Of a stretch of DNA of 64,000 nt, positions 41,721 through 50,829 are shown one piece after another. A program made the position numbers and the translations under genes. Under the pieces are notes generated by a model. The model did no database searches, was not told the origin of the DNA, and saw nothing but the letters and a program-made list of their open reading frames with translations. This DNA is from Peribacillus kribbensis DSM 17871 (GTDB lineage: Bacteria; Bacillota; Bacilli; Bacillales; DSM-1321): the NCBI RefSeq assembly GCF_000430765.1, contig NZ_AUMQ01000033.1:1-64000 (forward strand), read 5' to 3'. Position 1 is the first letter of the stretch. Every line of letters begins with the position of its first letter.

Positions 41721-43165
41721 TTCCCAGACTCCTTCATTCTATTTTGAGGGACAGTCCCCCGAGCTATTACCGCGATCACGAAGCCCAGCAGCACCCAGTG
41801 AAAGTAGAGGTTGCTGACGGTGCTCGGGGAGATGCTGGAGACGAGGAATCCAGCGAGTCCGAGAAAACTTGCTTCGATTAGGAAGGTTTCTATCCTGTTC
41901 GTTGTTCCATGCGCTCTGTAAAGGCTGCAGAGGAGAAACGCGCACATCAGGCAGTAGCCGAGAAAGACGACAAGCCCGAAGCTGCCAAGGATTTCTGCCA
42001 GCCAGTTATGCGCTTCGACCACATAGTTGGTATGGAAGATAGGTCCAGTTTTCAAACGAACGGAAACATTCCCCGCCCCGACGCCAAATCCGTACGAATC
42101 TGCAACATCATGCATCACATTCTTCAATAAATTCAGCCGGGCCTCATTGGATGGCAGGGACTCGTATTTTGCCTGATTTCCCGGTCCCGCGAGCAGTTCC
42201 TGCCACAATCCCCCCAGCTTATCCTTCATGAGCCAGCAGCCAGCCAGGACTGCCGCTCCGCCAGCGAACCAGGCTGGCTTTTTCAGCACAGGCGGCAGAA
42301 GCAGAAGAATGTACAATCCTATTCCAGCCATCACCCCAAGCTCGCTCGCCCGGGATTCTGTCAGATAGATCAAGTACAGCGCAAGGACCGCAAGCAGAAT
42401 TCCAGCCGCCTTGACCGTTCCATTCCTGCTGTTCTTCACCGCTGCCAGATAGAAGAAAAAGGAGATGACGAGAAAAGTAGCGAAATCGTTTTGATTCGTG
42501 AAGACGGAAGTCGGATAAGAAAGCTTATAGTCCGGCCCGCCATAAAGCGTGGAAGTCGGCAGCTGCATATGCAGGAAATGATTCATCAGGCCAATCGCCA
42601 TCAAAAGTCCCGACATCAGCATCCAGAGAATGGCTGCTCCCATCAGTCTCGTCTTGCTCCTAAAAATAAAGACGGAAAGAAAAACAAAGGCAATCCCAAG
42701 CCCCAGCAGGAAAAGATACTTGATCCCATCCACCACCGACTGCGCCCAAAGAAGGGATACACAGCCGTACGCCAGCCAAAACAACAGAAACAGGAGAATG
42801 CCCTTCACACGGACATCCTTCCAGTACAGCGGGAGCTCCCTCTCTGCCGCAGCCTGCCAGATAAAGAGCACCAGCGTCACCATTAAGAGAATCCGGTAGA
42901 TAAAAAGAGTGAAAAAACCGGCATGAATGCTTAACAGCGATTGATTCAAAAACGTGGCAGCTGTCAGGATATACATCGAGATCGCCGTAAGCTGCTTCAA
43001 ACTTACATGAGGCTTCATTAGGACGGCTAGCATCAGCGCCGCCCAGATGCCCGCAAACAACAGAAAATAGTTTTCCAAGCCGGCCAGGTAACACAGCCCG
43101 AACATTCCCGGCAGAAGGAAAGCGGCGGCTGCCGCTGTCTGTTTTTTTCTTACATTACTCTCCAC
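41711..43165 (-). CDS. tuaE: Teichuronic acid polymerase TuaE (O-antigen ligase/Wzy-like)
   Basis: 484 residues with about eleven membrane helices. The large outer loop near residues 335-400 contains NEARLNLLKNVMHDVADSYG, the FGVGAGNV segment and VVEAHNWLAEILGSFGLVVF, the Wzy_C signature with its conserved His. It would join repeat units delivered by TuaB on the outside of the membrane. Overlaps tuaF and lies 24 nt after tuaD. Confidence 0.87.
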   Translation of the reverse strand: MESNVRKKQTAAAAAFLLPGMFGLCYLAGLENYFLLFAGIWAALMLAVLMKPHVSLKQLTAISMYILTAATFLNQSLLSIHAGFFTLFIYRILLMVTLVLFIWQAAAERELPLYWKDVRVKGILLFLLFWLAYGCVSLLWAQSVVDGIKYLFLLGLGIAFVFLSVFIFRSKTRLMGAAILWMLMSGLLMAIGLMNHFLHMQLPTSTLYGGPDYKLSYPTSVFTNQNDFATFLVISFFFYLAAVKNSRNGTVKAAGILLAVLALYLIYLTESRASELGVMAGIGLYILLLLPPVLKKPAWFAGGAAVLAGCWLMKDKLGGLWQELLAGPGNQAKYESLPSNEARLNLLKNVMHDVADSYGFGVGAGNVSVRLKTGPIFHTNYVVEAHNWLAEILGSFGLVVFLGYCLMCAFLLCSLYRAHGTTNRIETFLIEASFLGLAGFLVSSISPSTVSNLYFHWVLLGFVIAVIARGTVPQNRMKESGKWL

Positions 43166-43189
43166 CGTTTTCCTCCTCCGTTTGAAAAA

Positions 43190-44533
43190 TTAGATCACCT
43201 GGGGCACAAGAGCCTTCTCGTTATAGACCGGCGGCCGTCCCATGGATAAATAAGTGTAGCCAAGTTCATGCATGAGTTCAGGCTCAAACAGATTCCGTCC
43301 GTCCACCATCAGCGGCCGCTTCAAGAGGCGTCTGGCCTTCATTAGATCCAGATTTTTCACCTCAGCCCAATCCGTCAGCACCACACAGGCATCTGTATGA
43401 TTGATCGTTTCGTAGAGATCCGTGAAATAAGAACACGAATTTCCCAGCTGCTTTTTGGCTTCCTCCACAGCAATCGGATCATAGGCTTTCACATTAGCTC
43501 CCATTCTTTTCAGCAGCGGGATGACATCGAGGGCAGGCGACGATCTGACATCGTCCGTATCAGGCTTAAAGGCAAGCCCAAGGACGGAAATGGTTTTTCC
43601 TTTTAACGAGCCCAGTGCTGCCATCAATTTTTCCACCATCTGTACCCGCTGGTTTTCGTTCGTCTTCATGACGGCCTGAATCAAATTAAATTCATAGCCG
43701 CATTCCTCTGAAATATGAAGAAGAGCCGAGGTATCCTTCGGGAAGCATGAGCCGCCATAGCCGACTCCCGCCTGCAGAAATTTCTTCCCGATTCTGCTGT
43801 CGAGGCCTATGCCTTCTGCTACCTTGGTCACATCTGCCCCGACCCGTTCACAGATATTGGCGATATCATTGATAAAGGAAATCTTCGTAGCCAGGAAGGC
43901 ATTGGCCGCATATTTGATCAGCTCCGCACTTTCCACATCTGCCTTCACAACGGTAGAGGTAAAAGGCTTATGAAGCTCCGCCATGATTTCATAGGCTTTC
44001 TCGCTCGATGCTCCGATCACAGCCCTCTCCATATTCATGGAATCCTTAATGGCTGCTCCTTCCCGTAAAAATTCCGGGTTGGATACGATATCGAATTCCC
44101 GTCCCTCACCAGCAAAGCTTTTAATGATAGATTCAACCAGCTTGCCTGTGCCGACAGGAACCGTGCTTTTGGTCACGATAATTTTATAGGAATGGAGGTT
44201 AAGTCCGATCGTTTCGGCTGCCTGCCTCACATAGGTAAGATCCGCTTCCCCGGTCTCAGACATCGGCGTACCGACCGCGATGTACACAATCTCTGCCTCC
44301 TGGACGGCCTGTGCTGTATCTGTGGTAAAAAATAGGCTGCCGCTGTTCACATTCTTCTCAACCAGCTCTTTTAAGCCTGGTTCATAGATCGGCATGATCC
44401 CTTCCCGCAGGCTGTTTATTTTTTCCTCGTTCTTATCACAGCAGGTAACAAAATTTCCGGCATCCGCAAAGCAGGTTCCTGATACAAGTCCGACATAGCC
44501 TGTTCCAATGACTGCTATCTTTTTCAACGTCAT
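43190..44533 (-). CDS. tuaD: UDP-glucose 6-dehydrogenase TuaD
   Basis: 447 residues. The NAD-binding N-terminus is KKIAVIGTGYVGLVSGTCFA, followed by VGTPMSETGEADLTYV. The catalytic cysteine lies in GYGGSCFPKDTSALL, and Lys in the ELIKYAANAFLATKISFIND helix completes the active site. The C-terminal SVLGLAFKPDTDDVRSSPAL is the UDP-binding part. It oxidises UDP-glucose (made by GalU at 37821) twice to UDP-glucuronate, the acidic sugar of teichuronic acid. Confidence 0.95.
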   Translation of the reverse strand: MTLKKIAVIGTGYVGLVSGTCFADAGNFVTCCDKNEEKINSLREGIMPIYEPGLKELVEKNVNSGSLFFTTDTAQAVQEAEIVYIAVGTPMSETGEADLTYVRQAAETIGLNLHSYKIIVTKSTVPVGTGKLVESIIKSFAGEGREFDIVSNPEFLREGAAIKDSMNMERAVIGASSEKAYEIMAELHKPFTSTVVKADVESAELIKYAANAFLATKISFINDIANICERVGADVTKVAEGIGLDSRIGKKFLQAGVGYGGSCFPKDTSALLHISEECGYEFNLIQAVMKTNENQRVQMVEKLMAALGSLKGKTISVLGLAFKPDTDDVRSSPALDVIPLLKRMGANVKAYDPIAVEEAKKQLGNSCSYFTDLYETINHTDACVVLTDWAEVKNLDLMKARRLLKRPLMVDGRNLFEPELMHELGYTYLSMGRPPVYNEKALVPQVI

Positions 44534-44560
44534 CGTCCCTTTCTAGTAGTTGATGTGAGC

Positions 44561-45754
44561 TTAAACGATTAGAAGAGCCCGATCCAGCACATGATGATAC
44601 GCTTCTCTCAGGGCTGCTGCATTCTGGCCGGCGTCATAGTGCAGCTCGACCTGGCGCCTCAGATCCCGGCCAATTTCCTGTACCGGCAGTTCACGGTATA
44701 GATAATCCAGGATTCTTTGTGTCAGGCTGTCGACTGATTTGGGCTCCACAAGCAGATCGCGGTAATTCCCAAACAGCTCGGGCAGGGAGCCCACTTCGGT
44801 GCACACGGCTGGAATTTTCAGGGCAAGAGCCTCAATGACCACGGTCGGCATTCCCTCTGTATGAGAAGGAAGGACAAACAGGTCACTGGCAGATAAGTAA
44901 TCTTTCACTCTTTCATTTTCCATCTGACCCGGGGCAAAAATCCGCCGGTTGAATTCTGAATGAGCTTTGATCTTCTCAGCCGACGGACCATCCCCGACAA
45001 AGACACAGGCCGTTTCATCCGGAAGTCGCTCAATGGCCTGAAGGAGCTCGAATATCCCCTTCGCCTCTGTCAGCCTTCCGACAAACACCATCATTTTTTT
45101 ATCCAGCGGAAGTCCAAGCTTTCTTCGAATTGCAAGTTTATCTTTCTTCGGTTCCTTAAACCGGGAAAGATCGATGCCGATTGGCAGGACGACGGAATCT
45201 CGTCCTGTCATTTCTCTCGTTTTTTCCCTCAAACTTTCCCCGACCGACAGCACCTCATCCGCAGCGCCGATTGTCTGTACAAAAGCCCTCATGGCGCTTT
45301 TGCTGAAATGAGGATAAACGTTGACATCACTTCCATGGAGGGTGAGCAGCCAGGGCAGCTGCTTCTTTTCTGCCACGATTCTTGCCGCGCCTCCCGACGG
45401 CATCGCAAAGTGGGCATGAAGGACATCCGGCATGAGACCGCTTCTATCCATTACATCCAGCACGGCAGCGGCTATGCGCTGGTCAGGCTGAGACCATCTT
45501 AGCTGGCCTGGCAGTGCCAGATAATGCGGCCGGTAGACCGTGACACCGTTCCGCTGATACACCGGTGGAATGTCACATCTGGAACGATAGGTTTTTTTCA
45601 AATATTGGAGCATGGCGGGATTCTGAGGCACAGGACAGATGACCGTGATGTTCATCCCAAGCCGGCGGAGCGCCTGTACCTGTGTTTCATGAAACACTCC
45701 GCTGCCAGGCTGTTCCTCACTCGGATAAGCACTTGTAATCCATAACACATTCAT
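44561..45754 (-). CDS. tuaC: Teichuronic acid biosynthesis glycosyltransferase TuaC
   Basis: 397 residues, GT4 family. N-terminal acceptor region with WITSAYPSEEQPGSGVFHET (the usual GSGxF loop); donor domain with MMVFVGRLTEAKGIFELLQA, CVFVGDGPSAEKIKAH and the EX7E motif in FVLPSHTEGMPTVVIEALAL. It overlaps tuaB by 4 nt (ATGA). Expected to add a sugar to the lipid-linked teichuronic acid unit. Confidence 0.9.
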   Translation of the reverse strand: MNVLWITSAYPSEEQPGSGVFHETQVQALRRLGMNITVICPVPQNPAMLQYLKKTYRSRCDIPPVYQRNGVTVYRPHYLALPGQLRWSQPDQRIAAAVLDVMDRSGLMPDVLHAHFAMPSGGAARIVAEKKQLPWLLTLHGSDVNVYPHFSKSAMRAFVQTIGAADEVLSVGESLREKTREMTGRDSVVLPIGIDLSRFKEPKKDKLAIRRKLGLPLDKKMMVFVGRLTEAKGIFELLQAIERLPDETACVFVGDGPSAEKIKAHSEFNRRIFAPGQMENERVKDYLSASDLFVLPSHTEGMPTVVIEALALKIPAVCTEVGSLPELFGNYRDLLVEPKSVDSLTQRILDYLYRELPVQEIGRDLRRQVELHYDAGQNAAALREAYHHVLDRALLIV

Positions 45755-47208
45755 ATCGATTTCCCTCCAGCTCGCTTTTTGATAAGTCCCAAAACATACT
45801 GAGGATACATTTTATAGAGAAGAGCCGCATATAAAGCCACTCCCGTTCCTGCTGATATGGCGAGCGGTATGACGCTGCCATGGAAATAGATCGAGCTGTA
45901 CTTATTCATCATGAAGGCTATGCAGCTCATGATAAGCGAAAGGACAAACGGCAGGGCCAATGATTGGAGATAGCTTGCCCAGCGCAGGCTGATCAAGGCT
46001 GCTAAAAGCCAGCGGCCCAGGATAAAATTGATGACACTCACTGCCACATAGCTCCAGGCCACCCATTCCAGGCTCCCGGTCAAAACGGCCGCATAAAGCG
46101 CCGCCCCGTAAAGCAGCAGCATGCCGCTGTCCCAGTAAAACGCAATATTGGCCCTCCCCTTGGCAAGAATGATGCTTCCATTCGGGTTCATCAGCACCCT
46201 TAGCATGCCGACGATTGCCATGATCTGAAGGATGGGAATCGCCGCACTCCATTTTTCTCCGAAGAAGGCGGGAACAAACACATCCGCTACCGCTGTCAGC
46301 CCCATCAGCATCGGAAAGGCCGCCAGTCCCAGCAGCTTCGTCATATACAAAAATCCATCATTCAAATCTGTATGGCTGTTTTGATTTTTCGAAAACACCG
46401 GAAAAGCCACCCGGGTCATAATCGGGTTGATCCTAAGCACCGGAATCGTCACAATCTGATACACCAGATTATAAATTCCGAGAGCCTCCGCTCCCATAAA
46501 ACGCCCGATGAGAATCATATCCATATTCGATCCGAGACGGTTGACGATCCTTGAGGCCAGCTGAAAGGCTCCAAAGGATAAGACCTCCCTGCACTCTCTC
46601 AACCGGAAAATGAGACGCGGCTTCCACTTTCCGTATGCTGCAAAATAGAGCACACTTCGTAAGGAATACAAAGCAATCTGAGAAAAAACAAAGGCATATA
46701 TAGTGGAGATCAATAGGCTTAACATCAGCAGAAGCAAAAAGGAGAATACCGCAGCTCCCGCCTCAATTTTCCCAAGCGTTTGAAAACGCAGATCCTTCTG
46801 CAGCAGATACTGACTCTGCTGGCCGATTCCCGCTGTCAAAAACAGCAGAGACAGAAGCCGGATGAGCGGCCCAAGCTCAGTGCGGTGAAAGAAACCGGCA
46901 ATCAGCCCGCCTGCGCCAAACAACACGAGACTTATCAGAATGCCCACCGCCACATTCAGCCAAAACAGGGTCGAAAGCATATCCTCCGTAACTTTTTCCT
47001 TCTGAATGACTGCCGACCCGAGGCCCGATTCGAGGAGAATCTGGGCAAACATCATAATGGTCGTCAGCATCCCGACAAGACCGAATTCCGCTACGCTCAT
47101 CCGGTTCCCCAGATAGACGAACTGAAGAATCTGTATAACCGTGATGGCCATAGTGGAAATCCCCGTCCATCTCGCACCTTTTACCAGCTGTCCTTTAATC
47201 GTTGTCAT
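45751..47208 (-). CDS. tuaB: Teichuronic acid repeat-unit flippase TuaB (Wzx/MOP family)
   Basis: 485 residues, about fourteen membrane helices. The N-terminal KGARWTGISTMAITVIQILQ and YLGNRMSVAEFGLVGMLTTI are the polysaccharide-transporter signature, and AFQLASRIVNRLGSNMDMIL the second-half one. It moves the lipid-linked repeat unit across the membrane. It is placed between tuaA and tuaC as in B. subtilis. Confidence 0.9.
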   Translation of the reverse strand: MTTIKGQLVKGARWTGISTMAITVIQILQFVYLGNRMSVAEFGLVGMLTTIMMFAQILLESGLGSAVIQKEKVTEDMLSTLFWLNVAVGILISLVLFGAGGLIAGFFHRTELGPLIRLLSLLFLTAGIGQQSQYLLQKDLRFQTLGKIEAGAAVFSFLLLLMLSLLISTIYAFVFSQIALYSLRSVLYFAAYGKWKPRLIFRLRECREVLSFGAFQLASRIVNRLGSNMDMILIGRFMGAEALGIYNLVYQIVTIPVLRINPIMTRVAFPVFSKNQNSHTDLNDGFLYMTKLLGLAAFPMLMGLTAVADVFVPAFFGEKWSAAIPILQIMAIVGMLRVLMNPNGSIILAKGRANIAFYWDSGMLLLYGAALYAAVLTGSLEWVAWSYVAVSVINFILGRWLLAALISLRWASYLQSLALPFVLSLIMSCIAFMMNKYSSIYFHGSVIPLAISAGTGVALYAALLYKMYPQYVLGLIKKRAGGKSI

Positions 47209-47223
47209 ACACTGATCCCTGCC

Positions 47224-47886
47224 TTAACGAGCACCTTCACCTGTAAAAAGAACCTTAAAGGTTTTCATCATAATCTTCATTTCCAAAGTAAATGCCAGAT
47301 TTCGAATATATTCCTGGTCATACCGCAGCTTTTCCTTCGGCGTTATATCATAGCCTCCGTTCACCTGCGCAAGTCCAGTCAGGCCCGGCTTTACCAGCAG
47401 GCGCTGTTCAAAGCCTTCGATTTCCTGATTAAACTGCTTAACGAAGACCGGACGCTCAGGCCTCGGCCCGACAATGGACATATCTCCTTTTAACACAAGC
47501 AGCAGCTGCGGCAGCTCATCAATCCGGGTTTTACGGATGAATGCGCCAATCCGTGTCACCCTGGAATCTTTAATCCCTGCCCAGCGAGCCCCCTCCTTCT
47601 CCGCATCCAGCCTCATTGACCGAAGCTTAATGATCATGAAGGTCTTTCCGTCCTTCCCCACCCGCTCCTGCAAATAAAACGGAGATCCGGGTGTCTCCAG
47701 GACAATCAGCACCGCAAATAAAACCATAACCGGGAGAGTAAGCACCAAGCCTGCTCCCGCAAGTACCACATCCAATACTCTTTTGAAATAAAGGTACTGA
47801 AGTGCATGCCTTGAAAGTGAAAGTGCAGGAGTTTTTTCGACGTTTACAAAATCTTGATAGAAATGGTATGCCTTCTCTGTACTCAC
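47224..47886 (-). CDS. tuaA: Undecaprenyl-phosphate sugar phosphotransferase TuaA
   Basis: 220 residues, GTG start with GGGGTG upstream. One membrane segment (VLDVVLAGAGLVLTLPVMVL), then the phosphoglycosyl transferase core: ERVGKDGKTFMIIKLRSM, RIGAFIRKTRIDELPQLLLV, GDMSIVGPRPERPVFV and VKPGLTGLAQVNG, with the catalytic Asp-Glu in IDELPQ. It starts synthesis by moving sugar-1-phosphate (GalNAc in the known pathway) onto undecaprenyl phosphate. First gene of the eight-gene tua operon. Confidence 0.92.
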   Translation of the reverse strand: MSTEKAYHFYQDFVNVEKTPALSLSRHALQYLYFKRVLDVVLAGAGLVLTLPVMVLFAVLIVLETPGSPFYLQERVGKDGKTFMIIKLRSMRLDAEKEGARWAGIKDSRVTRIGAFIRKTRIDELPQLLLVLKGDMSIVGPRPERPVFVKQFNQEIEGFEQRLLVKPGLTGLAQVNGGYDITPKEKLRYDQEYIRNLAFTLEMKIMMKTFKVLFTGEGAR

Positions 47887-47926
47887 CTATAAATCACCCC
47901 AGCGACATTTAATCCTGACACATCGA

Positions 47927-47989
47927 ATTATAGAGGTCCATAATGAAGCCCATATGGATGCTGCGCAAAGGATTTGTAAGCATTGTTAA
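47927..47989 (-). promoter_or_regulatory. Putative PhoP-type promoter of the tua operon
   Basis: On the minus strand a perfect -10 TATAAT (47927-47932) lacks a good -35. Upstream lie TTAACA (47984-47989) and TTACAA (47974-47979), 10 bp apart, with weaker repeats TTTGCG and ATCCAT on the same 10-bp grid. PhoP boxes of B. subtilis have the form TTAACA at about 11-bp steps and activate tuaA on phosphate starvation. The placement (about -55 to -70) is somewhat upstream of the usual site. Confidence 0.45.
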
Positions 47990-48169
47990 CTCTGTGCGAG
48001 GAATATTTCAAACTGACAGAAAATTTTAAAAGTATGTAAAAAGGGCTTTAGAAGGATGGACATTGTGGCTCCTGGGCTTTTTCTGATTTATTGCCCATCG
48101 TGGAAAAAGATGGTTTACAGTGGGTTTATATTTTTTATAAAAACTTTACAAAATTTGGTGCAGGTTCCG

Positions 48170-48357
48170 AGTTGTTCGGAGGTGGGTACGGTGGTTTCGA
48201 GGAACTCGGAAGGAGGGTGCGAATGGCTGCCGGGACCAATTTATTGCGGATCTTTCAGCCTTTATTCGGAGCATTTACCAGCGGGCGGATCATTCAACAT
48301 CTGCCTGCCAACCAAGGTGTACGGTTTGGACCATTTAACTGCGAAATCGGATGATTT
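48170..48357. repeat. Phased word array F: GGA(T/C)CATTTA-like word every ~20 bp
   Basis: The word (GGACCA, GGATCT, GGAGCA, GGATCATT, GGACCATTT, GGATGATTTA) falls with its central base at 48237, 48252, 48272, 48291, 48332 and 48353; most steps are 19-21 bp or twice that. It resembles array E in its word. It lies between the divergent tua operon and the M48 gene. Open frames across it (48056-48364) are repeat by-products. Confidence 0.65.
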
Positions 48358-48466
48358 AGATTAAAAAACAGTTTATTAAATAGTCAAAAAAGGATAACTT
48401 CATGAAAAAGAGCCAACAAATTGAACGAAAAAGCCGGTTACTTAAACCCCCTTTTCAATGGACAGA

Positions 48467-48490
48467 GTTTAATCAAACGTTTAATTAAAC
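48467..48490. promoter_or_regulatory. 24-bp near-perfect palindrome upstream of the M48-ankyrin gene
   Basis: GTTTAATCAAAC and GTTTAATTAAAC face each other, giving an inverted repeat with one mismatched pair centred on AACGTT at 48478/48479. It looks like the site of a dimeric (for example TetR-type) regulator. No regulator gene is adjacent. Confidence 0.5.
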
Positions 48491-48667
48491 CTGCAAATTT
48501 CTACATTAAATAGAAGAAACAGAACGTTTATTGACATGGTTTGGCAAGAAAAATCGAAAGGGAAAATTTTAGAGGCGGTAGGAAATAATGGAAAAATAAG
48601 GAGTAGTGACAGACCTCATTATAGGAAATATAATTTCTTTAGTTTAACTAAAGGAGATTTGACACTA

Positions 48668-50065
48668 TTGGACGATCGCGTTATTGAACCAAAAGATTTG
48701 ATTTACTACAAAGAAAAATTATATTTCTGGATTGTTACTTCCTTCAGCATCATTTCTTACATTCTTTTCACTTTTTCCATTATAGGTTTGGCTATATTAG
48801 CCGCTCTTTTCTTATTTTCCTTTTTGCTTCACGGCATTGCAATGGGGCAAATCCGAACCAACGCTGTAAAGCTTTCAGCTTCGCAATTCCCAGAAATCAA
48901 TACCAAGGTGGAAGAACTGTGTAAAAAAATGAAGCTAAAGAAAGTACCAGATGTGTATGTAATGCAGTCCGGGGGGATCCTTAACGCCTTTGCAACCCGT
49001 TTTTTTCGCAAGCATATGGTTATTGTATATTCGGAAATTTTCGATTTAATTGAAGATGGATTGGACGAAGAGCTTTATTTTGTCCTTGCACATGAACTTG
49101 CACATATTAAACGGAACCATCTTGGAAAGATGGCTTTCATCCTGCCATCTATGTGGATTCCTGGAGTGGCAGAAACATACCTTCGTGCCTGTGAATATAC
49201 ATGTGACCGTTATGCGGCATACTACACTGGTAATCTAGAAGCCTCTAAAAATAGCCTCATGATCCTCGCGATAGGAAAGAAATTATATTACAGGACGGAT
49301 CAAACTGAATTTATGAAACAAATCAATAGGGAAAAGGGTTTCTTTGTCTGGCTAAGCGGAATTCTATCCACTCATCCCCCTCTCCCAAAAAGGATTCATG
49401 AAATCAAGATATATTTTGGTGAGCCGGAACCTATCATTTTGCCAAAGAAGAAATGGGCATTAAGTGCTGGCCTTGTTTTGGTATCCGGAATTTTCCTTGG
49501 TGGAATATTCTATGAAATGGACAATATTAAATCCTTCCTGTCTTTTAGTAATAATGAAGATCTTGACGCTGAAGCATTAGATGAACCATCTGACATTCCG
49601 CCAATCATCCAGGCAGTCATAAATGATGATAAACCAAAGGTTGAAAAGCTCGCCAAAGAAGGACAAGACGTAGATGAAGAAGACTATACCGGATATACTG
49701 CTATGGACTGGGCGATAAAGGCCAAAAATGCAGAAATGGTTAAAATACTTCTTAAAAGTGGCGCTGATCCGAATAACGAAACGAGTTATTCCATGACACC
49801 GCTTATGACAGCCGCTGAAAACGGAAGACCGGAAATCATTAAAATTCTTCATTCCGCCGGGGCAAAACTCAATTATCAGGATACCGAAAACGGAATGACA
49901 TCATTGATTTATGCTGCAGAGGGAGAAGACGAGAAGACTGTTAAAGTTTTAATACAGCTAGGAGCGGATCCAAAAAAGATGGACTACTCAAATATGACTC
50001 CGTACATGCATGCGCTTGATATAGGACATGAAAATATTGCTGAGCTATTGAAGCCGAAAAAATAG
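48668..50065 (+). CDS. M48-family zinc metalloprotease fused to ankyrin repeats
   Basis: 465 residues from a TTG at 48668 that has AAAGGAGAT upstream; the frame is open back to an ATG at 48536 without a ribosome binding site. Two membrane helices (FWIVTSFSIISYILFTFSII and AILAALFLFSFLLHGIAM) precede the protease domain with YFVLAHELAHIKRNH (zinc His-Glu-His) and a third ligand in CEYTCDRYAAYY. A further helix (LSAGLVLVSGIFLGGIFY) leads to about four ankyrin repeats (AMDWAIKAKNAEMVKILLKS with GADPN; PLMTAAENGRPEIIKILHSA). M48 proteases cut membrane proteins; ankyrin repeats bind proteins and could select substrates. This pairing is unusual. The gene is more AT-rich than its neighbours, which may mean transfer. 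Confidence 0.85.
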   Translation: MDDRVIEPKDLIYYKEKLYFWIVTSFSIISYILFTFSIIGLAILAALFLFSFLLHGIAMGQIRTNAVKLSASQFPEINTKVEELCKKMKLKKVPDVYVMQSGGILNAFATRFFRKHMVIVYSEIFDLIEDGLDEELYFVLAHELAHIKRNHLGKMAFILPSMWIPGVAETYLRACEYTCDRYAAYYTGNLEASKNSLMILAIGKKLYYRTDQTEFMKQINREKGFFVWLSGILSTHPPLPKRIHEIKIYFGEPEPIILPKKKWALSAGLVLVSGIFLGGIFYEMDNIKSFLSFSNNEDLDAEALDEPSDIPPIIQAVINDDKPKVEKLAKEGQDVDEEDYTGYTAMDWAIKAKNAEMVKILLKSGADPNNETSYSMTPLMTAAENGRPEIIKILHSAGAKLNYQDTENGMTSLIYAAEGEDEKTVKVLIQLGADPKKMDYSNMTPYMHALDIGHENIAELLKPKK

Positions 50066-50464
50066 CTGAACTGGTGAATTTATAACTTCAGTTGAACAAC
50101 AAACAAAATCCCAGTTGCGGTAAATGCGGTCATTGTTATACAAATAGATGATACAGTTCTTCATATGTTCATCTATCCTTTTTCTTTTACACCTTTAAAA
50201 TCCCCTTAGGGCGCAGATTTTTCCATTTCCTAATTTTTTTAATCGTGTGCAAAAATCAAAAATTTATATACTAAGGCACCATTCGTGTATGAATGGTGCC
50301 TTTCTTGTTAATCATCTACATATGGTTGGCAGCTAAGTAAGAAAAATGATTGCTTTCTTATCCACTTTCATAATAACGAACAAAATGAAAAACTGGAAAA
50401 AGCAAGGCTTCATATGAGATACTGTTCTTAATTGAGAACATAATGATACTAGGGGGAGTACTGG
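50066..50464. other. Intergenic region, no gene supported
   Basis: AT-rich. It contains the terminator at 50273-50302 and, near 50450, a GGGGGAG ribosome binding site for the next gene. A hydrophobic minus-strand frame near 50095-50160 lacks a start codon. Confidence 0.5.
50271..50306 (+). terminator. Terminator downstream of the M48-ankyrin gene
   Basis: AAGGCACCATTC-gtgtat-GAATGGTGCCTT followed by TCTTGTT. It is 205 bp after the stop codon. Confidence 0.75.
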
Positions 50465-50750
50465 TTGCTGCTAATCCTGGCTGTATTAAATTTCATTGAT
50501 GCGATCTGTACATATATAGGAATTACGATTTTTCATATCGAGGAAGGAAATCCTCTTATGGGTTTCTTTTTGTCCATACATCCTCTTGTCTTCCTGTCCC
50601 TCAAGATTTCCCTGTCTGCCCTCCTGGTGTATCTGCACCTTCAGACTCACAGGATCCATAGCCTTTTTCCGATTTCTGCTCTATTTAGCCGTACTATTTT
50701 ACCTTACGATTGCCTGTCTTCATGGGTATTGGATTGCGGCACAGATATAG
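50465..50750 (+). pseudogene. DUF5658-like small membrane protein with a C-terminal frameshift
   Basis: TTG start at 50465 after AGGGGGAG. The first 65 codons read LNFIDAICTYIGITIFHIEE and GNPLMGFFLSIHPLVFLSLK, the DUF5658 pattern with the conserved EEGNPLM. After QTHRIHSLF the frame shifts at CTTTTTCCGA (50662-50671). With one base fewer it continues FLLYLAVLFYLTIACLHGYW and stops at 50750, giving the last membrane helix of the family. The 286-nt span is 3 x 95 + 1, as expected for one inserted base. The uncorrected frame runs to 50797 with a non-family tail. Assembly error is possible. Confidence 0.75.
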
Positions 50751-50829
50751 TCTATTTTAATAGAAATGGTAAAATATCAGACCTTCCCCTACAATAGACT
50801 CATACCATAAAAGAGGGCAGGTGTACGTA

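Noticed and set aside
48056-48364. Plus-strand frames of 102 and 87 codons
   Set aside because: They cover array F, have low-complexity glycine-rich products and no ribosome binding site.
50095-50160. Minus-strand hydrophobic peptide in the gap after the M48 gene
   Set aside because: A stop lies between the only nearby ATG and the hydrophobic part; no other start codon is available.
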